A stretch of 64,000 bases of DNA from JAHEEL01 sp963836085 (GTDB lineage Bacteria; Actinomycetota; Acidimicrobiia; Spongiisociales; UBA5794): NCBI GenBank assembly GCA_963836085.1, contig CAWIHT010000008.1, positions 247,988 through 311,987 of the forward strand, written 5' to 3'. Under the pieces are notes generated by a model. It saw only the letters and a list, made by a program, of their open reading frames with translations, was not told where the DNA came from and made no database searches. Positions 51,142 through 59,906 of the stretch are shown piece after piece; position 1 is the stretch's first letter, and the number at the start of each line of letters is the position of its first letter. A program made the position numbers and the translations under genes.

Positions 51142-54100
51142 GTGACCTGGAGCAACGATCCAGAAATGCAGAAGATGTTCATCGACGAGGTGACGGAGCG
51201 ATCCGAACGCCTTGTCGACGGAGCACAGGCGCTCCGGGCGGGAACCGTCACGCCCCAGGAAGCCGGCGACCTCCTTCGGGAGGGTCACACGATCAAGGGC
51301 ACCGGGCGTGTCATGGGCTACGACGATGTCGGTTCCGCTGGATTGATGCTCGAGATGATCTGGAGATGGATCCAACAGGGTGACATCACTCCGGCGCCGA
51401 TCTTCGGTCGGGTACTCGAAGCGCTCAGCTCGGCAATCCCCGCGGCGCTCGACGATCCCGCCGAGCTCTCGGATGCCATGGCTGCCGTCCACGAGTTTTT
51501 CGAGGGCCAGGACTTGCCAGATGAGCTCCCTCCTGCCCCACAGATTGAGGGAAGTGCGCCTGCTGCGCCCCAGCATGAGGACGTGCCCGGCGAGATGTTT
51601 GCCGAAGCACCAGCCGTCGAAGAACCGTCTCACTCTCCCGCGATCGCCGACTTTGCCATGGAGCCTGCTGCGGAGGATGTCGAGCCTGCGGTGACCGAAG
51701 AGGAGTCCCCGTCCGACGTGGCAGTGGCGGGGCCGGTTGTGTCGGCCCATGATGCGTTTGCTCAGCTTGCGGATGCAGGGGACGAGGCCGTTGAGGTTGC
51801 AGTGTCTGATGAGGTGGTGGCGGGGCCGGTTGTGTCGGCCCATGATGCGTTTGCTCAGCTTGCGGATGCAGGGGACGAGGCCGTTGAGGTTGCTGTGTCT
51901 GATGAGGTGGTGGCGGGGCCGGTTGTGTCGGCCCATGATGCGTTTGCTCAGCTTGCGGATGCAGGGGACGAGGCCGGCGAACCCGAACCTCTCGTCGACG
52001 GAGCCCCGGAGTCACCGGTGCTCGCCGTCGTCGAGGATGAGCGGGCATCGGCCGTGGCAGATGTCGATGACCCGACCGACGAAGAGGTCGCGGAAGCAGC
52101 CCGTTCGGCACAGGATGCTTTCGCTGAACTCCGCCGATCGATGATGCAAGAAGATGCCGTCGTCACAATCGCCGCCGAACCCGAGGATGATGCCGGGGCG
52201 GACGCGGGAGGCGACGTCGAAGAGGATCTTCCGTTCTCAATCGTTGGCAGCGTCGAATCCACTGGCGCCGGACCCGACGATGATGCCGAGGCACCCGCTG
52301 TCGTGGACGTCGAGGCGGACGCGGGAGGCGACGTCGAAGAGGACCTTCCGTTCTCAATCCTTGGCAGGGTCGAATCCACCGCAGGGGAGTCCGAGGACAC
52401 GGTTGAAGGCGAACCGCAGATTGGAGCCGACGAACATGAGAGCCGGGAAACAGAGACGGACTCGGAAGAGCCGCCAATTGGCGCGCTGATCGAGTTCCCG
52501 ATCTTCGAAGGTGAGGGCGTTGACGCTCCGGACACCGTCGACGCCCCCCACACCGAAGCGGGCGACGGTGCCGCCTCCGACGATGACCCGGGCGTCGTGG
52601 CTCTGCCGTCGAGCAAGCGGCCGACTCCGCGGACCGCAATGGACTCCGATGATCTCGGCGGTCTCGTCAAGGCCGTCCAGACGTGGGCCGCCGAGGAGGC
52701 GATCGCCGTCAACACCGGCCGCCTCTACGAACTCGTCAACCACATCGTGTCTCTGCGCATGGACGTGGAGGCTGTGAAGGACCAACTCGCCGAGTTTTCT
52801 GAGGTCGCCGCTGCCGATCCGTTCTTCTCAGACCGCGTGTCGAACATCGCTCAAGGGGTCGAGCCCGTCTCGGCGGCATCGGAACTGATTGAGACCAAGG
52901 CGCTTGCGCTTGCGGCTGCGCCCCTCAAGGACGTGACGAACACGCTGCCCCAGCTTGGCCGCTATCTCAGCCGGAAGACCGGCAAGGAACTGCGCGTCGA
53001 AATCGTTGGCGACGACATCCTTGTTGACCGGCAGGTCCTCGACCGGCTTGGGGACGCGATGCGCCAACTCGTTGTCAACTCCGCCGTGCATGGCATCGAA
53101 GATGTCGACACGAGGCTCGGCGCGGGGAAGTCCGGCACGGGTTCCATTCGCATTGAGGCGAAACAGTCCGACGTCAACCTCGAACTAGCCGTCGTCGACG
53201 ATGGTCGTGGCATCGACTGGCGCGCCATCAGGGAGAAGGGCCTCTCTCAGGGACTCCTCGATGAGTCTGCAGAACTCGCCCCGGATGCGCTGCGATCCCT
53301 GCTGTACCAGACCGGCTTCACCACCCGGGATGAAGCCGACGAGTTGGCCGGCGATGGCGATGGCCTTGCGGTCGTGCGTGAGGCAATGGAGTCGTTGAAC
53401 GGCTCTCTTCGTGTTGAGAGCACGCCCAAAGAGGAGACTCGGATCACGTTGGTGGTTCCCGTCCACCAGGCGATGCAGAAGGCACTCTTGGTGAAGACCG
53501 GCGGGATCATCTGGGGAATCCCCGAAACCGGAGTGGTCGACATTGTCGAGATGAACCTGGCGACGATCGCAGTTGCCGACCACACAACCGTCCTCGAGCG
53601 AGTCGACGGAGATGTTCCGTTTGCCTCCTTCGCAGACCTCATGGGATTGTCGTCCGATGCAGTCCCTGCCTCGATCGTTGTCGCCACGAGTGCGGCCGGC
53701 CCGGTTGCGCTCGGCGTCGAAGAAATCATTGGGGTCCGCCGTGTCGCAGCCAAGGAACTCGGTGCAGTGCTCGCCGATGCGCAGGCTGAAGAGGTGACCG
53801 GCGCTGCCCTCCTCGGAGGGGAACAGGTCGTGCTTCTCGTTGACCCGACCCGCCTTGCCGAACGGCAGCGTGAAGTCGCCATTGAGGCGCCTGCGTTCCC
53901 ATCGGCCCGGATTCTCATCGTCGATGACTCCGTCGGAGTCCAGCAAGTCGTCTCATCCGCCCTCGCAACGAGCGGGTTCAACACTTCGGTTGCCGCAAGT
54001 GTTGCTGACGCACTCGGGTCGCTCCACTCTGGATCGATCGACGCCGTGGTTGTCGACTTCTCGATGCCTCGAGCCGATGGAGTGGCCCTTGCGCACATGG

Positions 54101-54288
54101 TCCGGCAGCGGCACGGAGATCTTCCCATCATCATGCTGTCTGGTGTCGCCGAAGGAGACGACGTCGAACGCGCCCGCGAGGCCGGCGTCGACGCGTTCTT
54201 CAACAAGGCCGACTTCCGCGAAGGCGGACTCGCCGAGAAACTCCGAGAGTTGATCACCATCCGCCGCGAGAAGGAACAGACGGCGTAG
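51142..54288 (+). CDS. CheA-like hybrid histidine kinase (Hpt-linker-kinase-CheW-REC)
   Basis: The 1048-residue protein has, in order: an Hpt domain with the phosphorylatable H49 (GHTIKGTG), an acidic low-complexity linker of about 400 residues with two sets of tandem repeats, a CheA-type ATPase (N box VNSAVHGIED, G1 VVDDGRGIDW, G2 GDGDGLAVVREAMESL), a CheW-like domain and a C-terminal receiver (ILIVDDS, Asp972 in VVVDFSMPR, lysine in FFNKAD). It is built like PixL/ChpA/FrzE kinases. No MCP, CheY, CheB or CheR genes are visible, so the pathway it serves is unknown. The GTG at 51142 lacks a clear ribosome site. Confidence 0.88.
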   Translation: MTWSNDPEMQKMFIDEVTERSERLVDGAQALRAGTVTPQEAGDLLREGHTIKGTGRVMGYDDVGSAGLMLEMIWRWIQQGDITPAPIFGRVLEALSSAIPAALDDPAELSDAMAAVHEFFEGQDLPDELPPAPQIEGSAPAAPQHEDVPGEMFAEAPAVEEPSHSPAIADFAMEPAAEDVEPAVTEEESPSDVAVAGPVVSAHDAFAQLADAGDEAVEVAVSDEVVAGPVVSAHDAFAQLADAGDEAVEVAVSDEVVAGPVVSAHDAFAQLADAGDEAGEPEPLVDGAPESPVLAVVEDERASAVADVDDPTDEEVAEAARSAQDAFAELRRSMMQEDAVVTIAAEPEDDAGADAGGDVEEDLPFSIVGSVESTGAGPDDDAEAPAVVDVEADAGGDVEEDLPFSILGRVESTAGESEDTVEGEPQIGADEHESRETETDSEEPPIGALIEFPIFEGEGVDAPDTVDAPHTEAGDGAASDDDPGVVALPSSKRPTPRTAMDSDDLGGLVKAVQTWAAEEAIAVNTGRLYELVNHIVSLRMDVEAVKDQLAEFSEVAAADPFFSDRVSNIAQGVEPVSAASELIETKALALAAAPLKDVTNTLPQLGRYLSRKTGKELRVEIVGDDILVDRQVLDRLGDAMRQLVVNSAVHGIEDVDTRLGAGKSGTGSIRIEAKQSDVNLELAVVDDGRGIDWRAIREKGLSQGLLDESAELAPDALRSLLYQTGFTTRDEADELAGDGDGLAVVREAMESLNGSLRVESTPKEETRITLVVPVHQAMQKALLVKTGGIIWGIPETGVVDIVEMNLATIAVADHTTVLERVDGDVPFASFADLMGLSSDAVPASIVVATSAAGPVALGVEEIIGVRRVAAKELGAVLADAQAEEVTGAALLGGEQVVLLVDPTRLAERQREVAIEAPAFPSARILIVDDSVGVQQVVSSALATSGFNTSVAASVADALGSLHSGSIDAVVVDFSMPRADGVALAHMVRQRHGDLPIIMLSGVAEGDDVERAREAGVDAFFNKADFREGGLAEKLRELITIRREKEQTA
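51724..51975 (+). repeat. 93-bp coding tandem repeat (2.7 copies) in the CheA-like linker
   Basis: The unit starts at 51724, 51817 and 51910; the third copy is cut after about 66 bp. Each encodes 31 residues around SAHDAFAQLADAGDEA. The first two units differ by a single base, so the duplication is recent. A degenerate relative (SAQDAFAELRRS) appears at about 52107-52142. Confidence 0.9.
52195..52381 (+). repeat. Second coding repeat (DLPFSI units) in the CheA-like linker
   Basis: Two copies, starting near 52195 and 52314, encode GGDVEEDLPFSI(V/L)G followed by a VEST segment. They are about 90 percent identical at DNA level and lie some 119-120 bp apart. The conserved hydrophobic core in an acidic linker suggests a short binding motif. 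Confidence 0.8.
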
Positions 54289-54314
54289 GGCTTTCGCCGG
54301 TCGCCGGTCCCGAG

Positions 54315-54400
54315 TCCGATTCCTTCCCCTCTCCGATTCCTTCCCCTGAAGGGGAGGAATACTCAGAGCGCCCCCAGGGCGCCGACAGAAGGGGTCTCTC
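54315..54400. repeat. Dispersed palindromic repeat, single copy (R3)
   Basis: It reads CCTTCCCCTGAAGGGGAGGAAT, in parts CCCCTGAAGGGG (hairpin), then an inner GCGCCC/GGGCGC palindrome, then AGAAGGGGTCTCTCG. The TCCGATTCCTTCCCCT head is duplicated in tandem (54315-54330 and 54332-54347). It lies between the CheA-like gene and pcrA. Confidence 0.7.
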
Positions 54401-54493
54401 GATTGCGTGGAGAGGGGGAGGAACATGTCTCCGCTGATCGGCTACTTACTCTCATGTAGTTCGCGCACACGGTACCGGTACACTCCGGGCCCG

Positions 54494-56674
54494 ATGCCCG
54501 AATCCACCCTTCTCGAGAGTCTCAATCCGTCGCAGCGGCACGCCGTTGCAGCCACCGACGGGCCGGTGCTGGTCGTGGCCGGTGCAGGATCGGGGAAGAC
54601 CCGGGTTCTGACCTACCGCATCGCGCATCTCATCCGTGACCTCGGCGTGTCTCCGTACTCGATCCTCGCCATCACGTTCACGAACAAGGCAGCGAGCGAG
54701 ATGAAGGATCGGGTCTTTGACCTGGTCGGACGGGTTGCGGACGGGATGTGGGTCTCGACGTTCCACAGTGCCTGCGTGCGGATCCTCCGCAGAGAGGCGC
54801 CGCGTCTTGGCTACCGGTCATCGTTCTCCATCTATGACGACGCCGACTCGGTGCGACTCGTCACGATGTGCATTCGAGATCTCGACATGGATCCGAAGAA
54901 CTTCCCTCCGAAGGTGATCCGCGCAGCGATCTCGAACGCCAAGAACGAACTCATCGACTACGAGACCTATGGCTCCACCGGTGAAGGCTTCTATCACGAG
55001 AAAGTGTCGGATGTCTATCGCCTCTACCAGCAGCGCCTCGTTGAGGCGTCGGCTGTCGACTTCGACGACATCCTGATGCTTACTGTGGATATCTTCCGGG
55101 CGTTCCCGGACGTGCTTGCCCAGTATCAGCAGCGGTTCCAGTACCTCCTCGTCGATGAGTACCAGGACACCAACCACGCCCAGTACATGCTCGTGAAACT
55201 GCTCTCCGGCGCACACCGCAACATCTTCGTTGTCGGTGACGCCGACCAGTCGGTATACGCGTTCCGTGGCGCCGATATGCGCAACATCCTCGATTTTGAG
55301 AAGGACTACAGCGACGCAACCGTTGTGCTCCTCGAACAGAACTATCGCTCGACACAGACGATTCTCGATGCGGCGAATGCGGTGATCAGCAACAACGACT
55401 CGAGGAAGCCGAAGCGCCTCTGGACCGACGAAGGCGAGGGCGAACCGATCGCCACCTTCGAGGCCAAGGATGAGCAGGATGAAGCGGCCTTCATCGCAGA
55501 TCGGATACGGAGTCTCGAGTCCGATGGCATGGTGCTCTCCGACGTTGCGGTCTTCTATCGCACGAATGCTCAGAGCCGTGTGATCGAGGAGGTCTTCGTC
55601 CGATACGGCGTCCCCTATCAGGTCGTCGGCGGCCTGAAGTACTACGACCGCCGGGAGGTCAAGGACGCCATCGCCTACCTCCGGGGGGTCGTCAATCCGG
55701 ATGACCAGGTTGCCCTGAAGCGCATCATCAACGTGCCGAAGCGCGCCATCGGCGATACGAGCGTCGCCCACGTCGACCGGTTCGCAGAATCGCATGGCAT
55801 CGGTTTCTTCGAGGCACTTCGGCGCGTCGAAGAGAATCCTCGGCTCACCGCTCGCGCCCAGCGGTCGATCGAAGAGTTCGTCTCCCTGATGGACCATCTC
55901 ACCGAGCGGGCCGCCGATGGGCCCGCTGCAGCCATCGATGCCGTCCTCGACCAGACCGGCTACCTCGACATGATCCGCTCCGATCGGTCGATTGAGGCCA
56001 TGGGACGCGAGGAGAACCTCCGGGAACTCGCATCGGCCGTCGCAGAGTTCGAAGAGATCGGCCCCGCGTCCATGGGCCCCGGAGAGTGGGCCGAACTCAG
56101 TGCCATGGACAAGCTCGGCTTGTTCCTCGAGTCGATCAGCCTCGTTGCCGACATCGACGCCTACGAGGATCGGGACCTGGTAACGCTGATGACGCTCCAT
56201 AACGCCAAGGGCCTTGAATTCCCGGTCGTCTTCATCACCGGTATGGAGGACGGCGTGTTCCCCCATATGCGGTCCCTGGGGAACAAGACCGAACTCGAGG
56301 AGGAGCGCCGCCTCTGCTACGTCGGTATCACCCGAGCAGAGCAGCGACTCCACCTGACCAGGGCGTGGAGTCGCAGTCTCTGGGGTCAGTCGCAGTACAA
56401 CGGGCCGAGTCGGTTCCTCGCGGAGATCCCCAGTCAGCTCATCACCAGCGTCAAGCGGTCGCGCCATTCGGATCAGCGTCCGGCCGCCGAACCGAGGGCC
56501 TCACTCAGCGAGGGCGAGATCACGATCGGAGACCGGGTGCGGCACACCCATTGGGGGCAAGGGGAGGTTGTCGAGATCGTTGGGCGGGGCGATGCCGCAG
56601 AAGCCACCGTCGCTTTCGAGGGGATGGGGGAGAAGCGACTCCTGCTGGCGTGGGCTCCCCTCGAGAAGGTGTGA
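54494..56674 (+). CDS. pcrA: ATP-dependent DNA helicase, UvrD/PcrA type
   Basis: The 726-residue SF1 helicase has the Q motif LNPSQRHAV, Walker A GAGSGKTRVL, Walker B VDEYQDTN, QNYRSTQ, and the C-terminal PcrA Tudor-like domain (GDRVRHTHWGQGEVVEI). It unwinds DNA in repair and replication-fork processing. The ATG at 54494 is preferred: a TACACT -10-like box lies ten bases before it (leaderless), and the earlier in-frame starts sit in repeat-derived sequence. Confidence 0.94.
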   Translation: MPESTLLESLNPSQRHAVAATDGPVLVVAGAGSGKTRVLTYRIAHLIRDLGVSPYSILAITFTNKAASEMKDRVFDLVGRVADGMWVSTFHSACVRILRREAPRLGYRSSFSIYDDADSVRLVTMCIRDLDMDPKNFPPKVIRAAISNAKNELIDYETYGSTGEGFYHEKVSDVYRLYQQRLVEASAVDFDDILMLTVDIFRAFPDVLAQYQQRFQYLLVDEYQDTNHAQYMLVKLLSGAHRNIFVVGDADQSVYAFRGADMRNILDFEKDYSDATVVLLEQNYRSTQTILDAANAVISNNDSRKPKRLWTDEGEGEPIATFEAKDEQDEAAFIADRIRSLESDGMVLSDVAVFYRTNAQSRVIEEVFVRYGVPYQVVGGLKYYDRREVKDAIAYLRGVVNPDDQVALKRIINVPKRAIGDTSVAHVDRFAESHGIGFFEALRRVEENPRLTARAQRSIEEFVSLMDHLTERAADGPAAAIDAVLDQTGYLDMIRSDRSIEAMGREENLRELASAVAEFEEIGPASMGPGEWAELSAMDKLGLFLESISLVADIDAYEDRDLVTLMTLHNAKGLEFPVVFITGMEDGVFPHMRSLGNKTELEEERRLCYVGITRAEQRLHLTRAWSRSLWGQSQYNGPSRFLAEIPSQLITSVKRSRHSDQRPAAEPRASLSEGEITIGDRVRHTHWGQGEVVEIVGRGDAAEATVAFEGMGEKRLLLAWAPLEKV

Positions 56675-56761
56675 CGGCGGGCCGTCCGGACCGGGCACAC
56701 CGCCGAGATCTTCTTGTTTGGATCGGGGCTGTTCTTCGGTGAGGCGCCTACTATCAGATTC

Positions 56762-58189
56762 GTGACCACTGATCTGCCGATTCTCATCCAAGGCGGAATG
56801 GGAGTCGGCGTCTCCGACTGGCGCCTGGCGCGTACGGTGTCGAAGGCCGGGCAAATGGGCGTTGTTTCCGGAACCGGCCTCGATGCTCTCTATCTGCGTC
56901 GTCTGCAGGACGGCGACCCCGGCGGTCACATGCGTCGCGCCATGGCGGCCTTCCCGATGGAAGGCGTCGTCGACCGGATCCTCGATACCTACTTCATCGA
57001 GGGAGGCAAAGCGCCGGGCGACCGGTACAAGGCGAAACCGATGCCTCGCGTCGACCCGTCAGAGAAGGCGCTCGATCTCATGGTGGTTGGCAACTTCGTC
57101 GAGGTCTATCTCGCGAAGGAGGGCCACGACGGCGTCGTCGGAATCAACTACCTCGAGAAGATCCAGACGCCCCACCTTGCTTCGATCTACGGCGCCATGC
57201 TCGCCGGCGTCGACTACGTGTTGATGGGTGCAGGAATCCCGATGGCGATTCCCGGGATCCTCGACCGTCTGCACGAGGGGCTGCCCGTCGAGTACCGGCT
57301 CGATGTGAAGGGCGCAGAACGCGGCGAAGCCTTCACGACGGAGTTCGACCCAGCGGCTTTCGGCGACGGGAGCCTGCCGCCCGCTCCGCGTCCAGCATTC
57401 CTCGCCATCGTTTCGTCTCATGTGCTTGGCACGGCACTCGTTCGGAAGGCGAGTGGCAAGGTCGATGGCTTCGTCATCGAAGGACCTACCGCCGGCGGCC
57501 ACAACGCGCCGCCGCGCGGCAAGATGGAACTCAACGAGATCGGTGAACCGATCTACGGGCGCCGCGACGTCCCGGACCTCGACGTGTTCCGCGAGCTCGG
57601 TCTCCCGTTCTGGCTTGCCGGTGGATATGCAGAGCCCGAACAGATCACAGCAGCCCGCGAACTCGGCGCGGCCGGCGTGCAGGTCGGCACAGCGTTCGCC
57701 TACTGCGAAGAATCCGGCTTCAAGGCCGACACGAAGCGGGAAGTGATCGAACTCAGCAAGGCCGGTCTTGCCAAGATCTACACCGACCCGGTCGCGTCAC
57801 CGACCGGTTTCCCGTTCAAGGTCGTGGAACTCGAGGACAGCATGTCCAATCCGGTGGTGTACGAGAAGCGGTCACGCATCTGCGATCTGGGGTATCTCCG
57901 AACGGCCTACCGCCGCGATGATGGCACCGTCGGATGGCGATGTCCGTCTGAGCCGGTCGACGACTACGTTCGCAAGGGCGGCGCCGTAGAGGACACCGTT
58001 GGTCGGAAGTGCCTCTGCAACGCCCTGATCGCCAATATCGGCTTTCCCCAGACGCAGCGGAACGGCGACGTCGAGGGGGAACTCATCACCTCGGGAGATG
58101 ACGTGGCCAATATCGCCCGCTTCCTCAACGAAGGCCGCGACAGCTACTCGGCGCTCGACGTCATCGCCTACCTCCTTCCGGCGTCGTAG
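56762..58189 (+). CDS. NAD(P)H-dependent flavin oxidoreductase, nitronate-monooxygenase-like
   Basis: The 475-residue protein begins IQGGMGVGVSDWRLARTVS, the FMN-barrel start of the 2-nitropropane-dioxygenase family, with GPTAGGHNAPPRGK (His247) and GYAEPEQITAARELGAAGVQVGTAF further on. A C-terminal extension of about 110 residues carries spaced cysteines (RIC, WRCP, KCLC) that could bind a metal. The reaction is not known. The GTG start follows a TACTAT -10-like box by eight bases, so it is probably leaderless. Confidence 0.85.
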   Translation: MTTDLPILIQGGMGVGVSDWRLARTVSKAGQMGVVSGTGLDALYLRRLQDGDPGGHMRRAMAAFPMEGVVDRILDTYFIEGGKAPGDRYKAKPMPRVDPSEKALDLMVVGNFVEVYLAKEGHDGVVGINYLEKIQTPHLASIYGAMLAGVDYVLMGAGIPMAIPGILDRLHEGLPVEYRLDVKGAERGEAFTTEFDPAAFGDGSLPPAPRPAFLAIVSSHVLGTALVRKASGKVDGFVIEGPTAGGHNAPPRGKMELNEIGEPIYGRRDVPDLDVFRELGLPFWLAGGYAEPEQITAARELGAAGVQVGTAFAYCEESGFKADTKREVIELSKAGLAKIYTDPVASPTGFPFKVVELEDSMSNPVVYEKRSRICDLGYLRTAYRRDDGTVGWRCPSEPVDDYVRKGGAVEDTVGRKCLCNALIANIGFPQTQRNGDVEGELITSGDDVANIARFLNEGRDSYSALDVIAYLLPAS

Positions 58190-58259
58190 GCCGCTGCAGC
58201 GTCACGGATCGTCAGCGCCTCGAAACCTCTGCGAGCGATGGCGGCTACCCTTTCCCACA

Positions 58260-58652
58260 ATGCCGCCACGGATCCTGATCGCCAAGCCGGGCCTCGATGG
58301 CCACGACCGCGGAGCGAAGGTCGTTGCACGAGCCTTGCGTGATGCAGGCTGCGAGGTCATCTACACCGGTCTCCACCAGACGCCGGCTCAGATCGCTCAG
58401 GCGGCCGTCGACGAAGATGTCGACGGAGTTGGCCTCTCCACGCTGTCGGGTGCCCATATGACCCTGTTCCCGCGCGTCGTCGAGGCGCTCAGGGAGCGTG
58501 ACGCCGGGGACATCGTGGTCTTCGGCGGCGGGATCATTCCCGACGAGGATCTGCCTGCGCTGCAGGAAGCCGGTGTCGCCGCCGTCTTCACGCCTGGGAC
58601 CTCGCTCGACGACATCGAAGCGTGGGTTGCCGACAACCTCTCAGATCGCTGA
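58260..58652 (+). CDS. Free-standing B12-binding subunit of an acyl-CoA mutase
   Basis: The 130-residue protein is only the cobalamin-binding domain of the methylmalonyl-CoA mutase family: GLDGHDRGAKVVARAL (DxHxxG, His15 as lower cobalt ligand), SGAHMTLFPRV and GGGIIPDEDL. In several lineages the small subunit is separate from the catalytic subunit, as here. No large subunit is in the window. A TACCCT box nine bases before the ATG suggests a leaderless message. sucC follows 30 bp later, linking it to succinyl-CoA metabolism. Confidence 0.9.
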   Translation: MPPRILIAKPGLDGHDRGAKVVARALRDAGCEVIYTGLHQTPAQIAQAAVDEDVDGVGLSTLSGAHMTLFPRVVEALRERDAGDIVVFGGGIIPDEDLPALQEAGVAAVFTPGTSLDDIEAWVADNLSDR

Positions 58653-58682
58653 ACGAGTAACGACAAACGGAGGACGATCCTC

Positions 58683-59906
58683 TTGAAGATCCATGAGTAC
58701 CAGGCGAAAGCCCTGATGGCAGACCGCGGCATCGCGGTCCCGCTCGGTCGCGTCGCCACCACGATCGACGAAGCCGTCGCTGCGGTGCGCCCGCTGATCG
58801 AAGCGAGCGGTAATCCCGTCGTCGTCGTGAAGTCCCAGATACACGCGGGCGGCCGCGGGAAGGGCCGATTCAAGAAGTATCCCGATCTCGGCGGTGTCAA
58901 CGTCGTCACCGAAGGGATCGACGGCGGCATCGGCGCCGCTGAAGATCGCGTCCGCGAACTCGCAAGCCAGATGCTCGGTTCGACACTCGTCACGATCCAG
59001 ACCGGGCCAGAAGGCAAGCAGGTCAACCGGTTGTACATCGAGCAGGGCATCGACATCGCGACCGAGCTGTACCTTTCGGTGCTCCTCGATCGGGCCACCT
59101 CCCGCAATATCGTCATGGCCTCAACCGAGGGAGGGACCGAGATCGAGGTCGTGGCGGAGGAGACGCCAGACAGGATCCTCAAAGAAGAGATCGACCCCGC
59201 GTTCGGTCTACTGCCGTTCCAGGCTCGGCGAATTGCGCACGCGCTCGGTTTCGAAGGAGACGCCTTCAAGAACGGCGTGCGATTCCTCGGTGCTCTCACG
59301 AAGGCAGCGGTCGAACTCGACACGGATCTCGTCGAGATCAACCCGTTGGTCGTCACCACCGACGGAGCGGTCATGGCACTCGACGGGAAGATGGCGTTCG
59401 AGGCGAACGCTCTGTTCCGCCATCCCGACATCGCAGAACTCCGGGACGTGAGCGAGGAGGACGCCGCAGAACTCGCTGCCAAGGAGTTCGATCTGTCGTT
59501 CATCAAGCTCGACGGCGACATCGGTTGCATGGTGAATGGCGCCGGTCTCGCCATGGCGACGATGGACATCATCAAGACCGTCGGCGGAGAGCCGGCCAAC
59601 TTCCTCGACGTCGGAGGAGGCGCAGAGAAGGAGCAGATCGCGGCAGCCTTCAAGATCATCACGCAGGATCCCAACGTGAAGGGGATCTTCGTGAACATCT
59701 TCGGCGGCATCATGCGCTGCGACATCATCGCCGAGGGAATCATCGCTGCTGTCGAAGAAGTCGGTCTCACCGTGCCTCTGGTCGTCCGACTCGAAGGCAC
59801 CAACGTGAGAATCGGCAAGCAGATGCTCGACGAGTCGGGCCTCGACCTCGTGAGCGCCACGGACATGAAAGACGGAGCTCAGAAGATCCTGGAGTTGACG
59901 AGATGA
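58683..59906 (+). CDS. sucC: Succinate-CoA ligase subunit beta
   Basis: The 407-residue protein starts (TTG) MKIHEYQAKALMADRGI with an ATP-grasp fold (KSQIHAGGRGKGRFK) and the C-terminal CoA-ligase domain (GGAEKEQIAAAF, NIFGGIMRCD). A GGAGGA site precedes the TTG at 58683. It forms the heteromer with sucD, which overlaps it by 4 bp. Confidence 0.96.
   Translation: MKIHEYQAKALMADRGIAVPLGRVATTIDEAVAAVRPLIEASGNPVVVVKSQIHAGGRGKGRFKKYPDLGGVNVVTEGIDGGIGAAEDRVRELASQMLGSTLVTIQTGPEGKQVNRLYIEQGIDIATELYLSVLLDRATSRNIVMASTEGGTEIEVVAEETPDRILKEEIDPAFGLLPFQARRIAHALGFEGDAFKNGVRFLGALTKAAVELDTDLVEINPLVVTTDGAVMALDGKMAFEANALFRHPDIAELRDVSEEDAAELAAKEFDLSFIKLDGDIGCMVNGAGLAMATMDIIKTVGGEPANFLDVGGGAEKEQIAAAFKIITQDPNVKGIFVNIFGGIMRCDIIAEGIIAAVEEVGLTVPLVVRLEGTNVRIGKQMLDESGLDLVSATDMKDGAQKILELTR

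Noticed and set aside
51724..51975. Assembly artefact or mobile insertion in the CheA-like gene
   Set aside because: Repeats are a multiple of three, keep the frame and diverge in the third copy, as expected for natural coding tandem duplication.
54407..54493. N-terminal extension of pcrA (29 residues)
   Set aside because: It is encoded by repeat-like and junction sequence and is not part of the helicase family; a -10 box lies within it.
54818..56467. 549-codon antisense frame over pcrA
   Set aside because: Same reason: complement of conserved helicase motifs, no independent start or domain.
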